Shown here: positions 61,461 through 64,000 of the stretch, piece after piece
Numbering within the stretch: position 1 is the first letter of the stretch
Layout of the letters: the number at the start of each line of letters is the position of its first letter
DNA from: Anisus vortex
Taxonomy: Eukaryota > Mollusca > Gastropoda > Planorbidae
Reading direction: 5' to 3'
Length of the DNA stretch: 64,000 nucleotides
Assembly (NCBI GenBank): GCA_949126835.1
Contig: OX421509.1
Location: 12,279,420-12,343,419, forward strand
Made by a program: the position numbers and the translations under genes
Notes under the pieces: generated by a model
What the model was told of the DNA's origin: nothing
What the model saw: the letters and a program-made list of their open reading frames with translations, nothing else
Database searches by the model: none

Positions 61461-62114
61461 CAAGTGTAGATTTTTTAAAGACGAAAATTTGTTCTTAAAT
61501 TTTAAATCAATCCCAGTTATCCATAAATGTATCCACGTATTATATCCGCAACCTTTCATGATCTTTATGCGCACCTAACCGTAAAAACTCAAACAAGTTG
61601 TGTTTTTTTTTTGTTTAAAAATATGTCATTGAGATAAATATTCGTTCCTGGAAATATCACTTGTGGTATAATTGCAATGGAAAATCATATCCTCTTTACA
61701 GCTAACTGGGCAATTATAAATAAAAACCTGCAGAAATAGTTAGTACTCATACGAATCGTCAAGCTTAACTTATTGATCGTTTCGGATTGCACTGTAAGTA
61801 AATTTTCAAACAGAAACACAAACTGATCTGAATTAAACGTTGAACTTTTATATATTCAATATATATTTATGAGTGCATTCTTAATCATTTTTTTAAATAT
61901 AGAGTTAATGTTGAGTCAGTAGACCCTTATATTATATATAGATTTGTATATAATGAAAGGTATTTATATAATGTATTTGTTTTTTTGTTTTAAAAGTAAG
62001 CTACTCGAATTTTAAATACTGACTGTTTTTTTTTAGACAAATCATATTGAGACTAAATATTTGTTGAAGGTCAGAAAGTTGATGAGAGAAAATTATGTTT
62101 AGTTAGCACATTTT

Positions 62115-62355
62115 TATGGGGGCACGTTTCGACTGGCGCACCGAAAGCCCCCGAGTTCGAATCCTGGTGAAGACTAGGATTTGTTCTTGGATCTGAATGG
62201 GTGCCCATGAGTCTACCCAGCTCTGGTGTGTGCCTGACTCTTGTTGTACAGACGGCTGGGCATTATTGTGCTGGCCATACAGTCCCGTATATGCCGTGGC
62301 CACAGAAACTAATGACCTTGGCTTCACTGGCCCTATGATCAGACGGGTAATTTAT
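62115..62355 (+). mobile_element. tRNA-derived SINE (family 1)
   Basis: GGGGGCACGTTTCGACTGGC, B box GAGTTCGAATCC, TACCCAGCTCTGGTGTG, ATGCCGTGGCCACAGAAACT, 3' end GATCAGACGGG. Confidence 0.75.
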
Positions 62356-62609
62356 TTTACTAAAATGTAACACTCATTTTGCAAGTGATGGTTATTTATT
62401 TCATTTTTTTTTTCTTGTTCTTGAAGTTGTTATTGTTGTTTTAAGAAAACAGTAGTTTGAGAATATGTCAACAACTGGGAACATATAGTCCTTTGCGGTA
62501 TGCCTGTTTATCTATGTGGTTTCTTACAAGTAAGTAGAACAATGAACAATATACACCCTATGTCTTTGTCATTGTCCGTCTATTGTGTGTTTTCCTTTCC
62601 CTCTCTCTG

Positions 62610-62690
62610 TCTTACTCCATCTCTTTCTCTATCTCTTTCTCTTCCTCTCTCTTTCTCTCTCTTTATCTTTATATATAATAGGCTATATGT
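62610..62690. repeat. (CTCTTT)n microsatellite
   Basis: Pyrimidine-rich tract, possibly extending the pyrimidine stretch upstream of exon 62740. Confidence 0.7.
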
Positions 62691-62739
62691 AAAGCTTTCG
62701 TTTCCATAGCATTGGCTTTTTTTTTTTACGGGGTACTAG

Positions 62740-63280
62740 GGTTGCTAGTCAATGATAATGCGCCCCTGCTGTCTAAGATGGTCATCAGGACAGGTAAATA
62801 AAGTGTATAAAACTAATTTTCGGTTTAAGATAATGACCGATTGGCAAATATCAAAACGGCTGCTTTTTATACATGCACAATGAAAGAAAAAAAAAACTGA
62901 AGTAGTCTACATATTTTAAAATCGTTTTGGTTCCTGGGATAAGAAAAATCAAGTTGTTTTTTTTGTGATTTATTTATTATTGCTATTATTTTACCATGGC
63001 ATACAAGAAAATTGTGTATCTAACACAATGACCAAGTCACCTTTATGTATATTTTTACTGACCATCCTTTAATCCCTATGTCTCTCACAGCTTAGCAGGC
63101 GGATTTCGGTATTTTGGGGTGATCGGGCAGAACCGGTGCCTGCAGAGCCTGCCTTCCTGTCTCCGCTGCAGGCCCCAGATCAACGTCACCATCAAGGCCG
63201 TAAACAGCCTGGTGAATTCGCCGTTTGAAATCCAGGCCACAGTCTCGGTCAGATGTTCCTTGAGAAGGCTGGCAGCGTGA
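62740..63280 (+). CDS. Last two exons of an unrecognised gene
   Basis: Exon 62740-62793 (acceptor TACTAG, donor GTAAAT): LLVNDNAPLLSKMVIRT. Exon 63096-63280 (acceptor CACAGCTTAG): GGFRYFGVIGQNRCLQSLPS CLRCRP, INVTIKAVNSLVNSPFEIQA, TVSVRCSLRRLAA, then TGA at 63278. The join is phase 1 and in frame. The GC-rich, stop-free islands look coding, and there is an NVT sequon and four Cys. I recognise no family. It could be a small secreted or extracellular domain; the 5' exons were not identified. Confidence 0.5.
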
Positions 63281-63384
63281 CACCTTAATTCAAGTGAGTT
63301 TAGTTTTTCGGTGACTGCTGAGACTACATGTATCAATAAATAATATGCCTAATAGCATATGCACCATGTGTATCAACTAAAGAA

Positions 63385-63960
63385 AACATTAAAAAATGAG
63401 AACAAATTCAGAAAAGAGCTGCAAGGATATAGATTCTAGTGAATGTTCAAAACTGACAAGAGTAACACCAATAGTCAAATCACTAAACCTTGAAACACTA
63501 GAGGACAGCATGGCGAAGAGTAAAAAGTAAAGTACCCTTCGGACCAAACTGATCATAGGGCTGGTGATCACGGCATACGAGGGGAAGTGTGCGCAGCACA
63601 ATGCCCAGCCGCCTTTAATTTACCCCGACTAGTGTCGGGAACCCATCAGGGCTGAGTAGACTCAGGGGCACCCGCAAGTCCCGGGAAAAAAAATCCTAGC
63701 CTGCACCAGGATTCGAACCCAGAACCTTCGGATCGCCGGTCGAACGCACTACCCATCGTGTGGACGAAGAGTAAAGTAGTAATAATACAAAGGGCTTTTA
63801 TTTTAAGTTAGCAAAAACAACACAATAACAATGTATTACAATGCTGAGGTAAACACAAAAACACTTTTCCTTCTATCTTATGCAAGAATGCTTATAAGTA
63901 CTCTATCTTATCGACTGCATCCAGGCATGAAATGGGTTATCTGTTTGTTTCAACAGTTCA
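63385..63960 (+). mobile_element. LINE 3' end, 3230 family, split by a SINE
   Basis: Left part EQIQKRAARI, LTRVTPIVKSLNLETLEDS; right part after the SINE: SKVVIIQ, ...; ACTTTTCCTTCTATCTTATG and TGCATCCAGGCATGAAATGG. Confidence 0.8.
63525..63764 (-). mobile_element. tRNA-derived SINE (family 1), nested, 11-bp target duplication
   Basis: CGAAGAGTAAA at 63514-63524 and 63765-63775. B box GGATTCGAACCC on the plus strand; complete body. Confidence 0.9.
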
Positions 63961-64000
63961 GTTTTAAGTATGTACTAGATTCGATAAAATTTGGTAAATG

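Larger units (their letters stand above)
54925..62739. other. Intergenic repeats, no gene recognised
   Basis: Contains the LINE, TTAA, hAT and SINE copies listed separately. 59450-60600 is very AT-rich with nothing recognisable. Confidence 0.5.

Overview
This is a eukaryotic, AT-rich, intron-rich and very repeat-rich window. The coding exons are short GC-rich islands with GT..AG borders. The rest is SINE, LINE, hAT and TTAA-type elements plus many minisatellites. The gene family (IgGFc-binding-like + EGF + galactose-binding-like receptors) and the repeat landscape suggest a mollusc, most likely a freshwater gastropod. That identification is inference, not a database result.

Layout. 1-1247: 3' end of a Ty3/gypsy-class pol in which integrase precedes reverse transcriptase (Gmr1-like order), internally deleted. 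1248-4900: AT-rich DNA, LINE 3' ends, a hAT MITE, a minisatellite and a SINE. 4913-12604: 3' half of receptor gene A (EGF, two galactose-binding-like modules, EGF, transmembrane segment, tail); its 5' part should lie left of the window. 12605-19414: intergenic repeats, including a nearly perfect 149-bp palindrome at 13736-13884. 19415-48001: receptor gene B, a full-length tandem paralogue of A with 21 proposed exons coding for about 951 residues. It has an IgGFc-binding-like N-terminal block, an acidic linker made by micro-exons, then the same EGF/galactose-binding/EGF/transmembrane block as A. Its introns hold SINEs, LINE 3' ends, at least seven hAT-type insertions (one with a transposase ORF), three TTAA mini-elements and several long tandem arrays. 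48002-52199: tandem arrays, one of them split by a 1.55-kb hAT-like insertion. 52200-54924: an intronless ankyrin-repeat/SOCS-box gene, broken by stops, a frameshift and a 23-bp coding unit amplified 15 times. 54925-62739: repeats only. 62740-63280: last two exons of an unrecognised gene. 63385-63960: a LINE 3' end with a SINE nested in it.

How the genes relate. A and B are tandem duplicates. From the linker to the tail every intron is phase 1 in both copies and exon sizes nearly match, so this 3' block is a set of symmetric, shufflable modules. The IgGFc part of B uses mixed intron phases. The predicted product is a single-pass surface receptor with several putative ligand-binding modules and a short tail. 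A role in recognition or immunity is inference from domain content. The transposable elements give a relative order of events through nested insertions and perfect target-site duplications.
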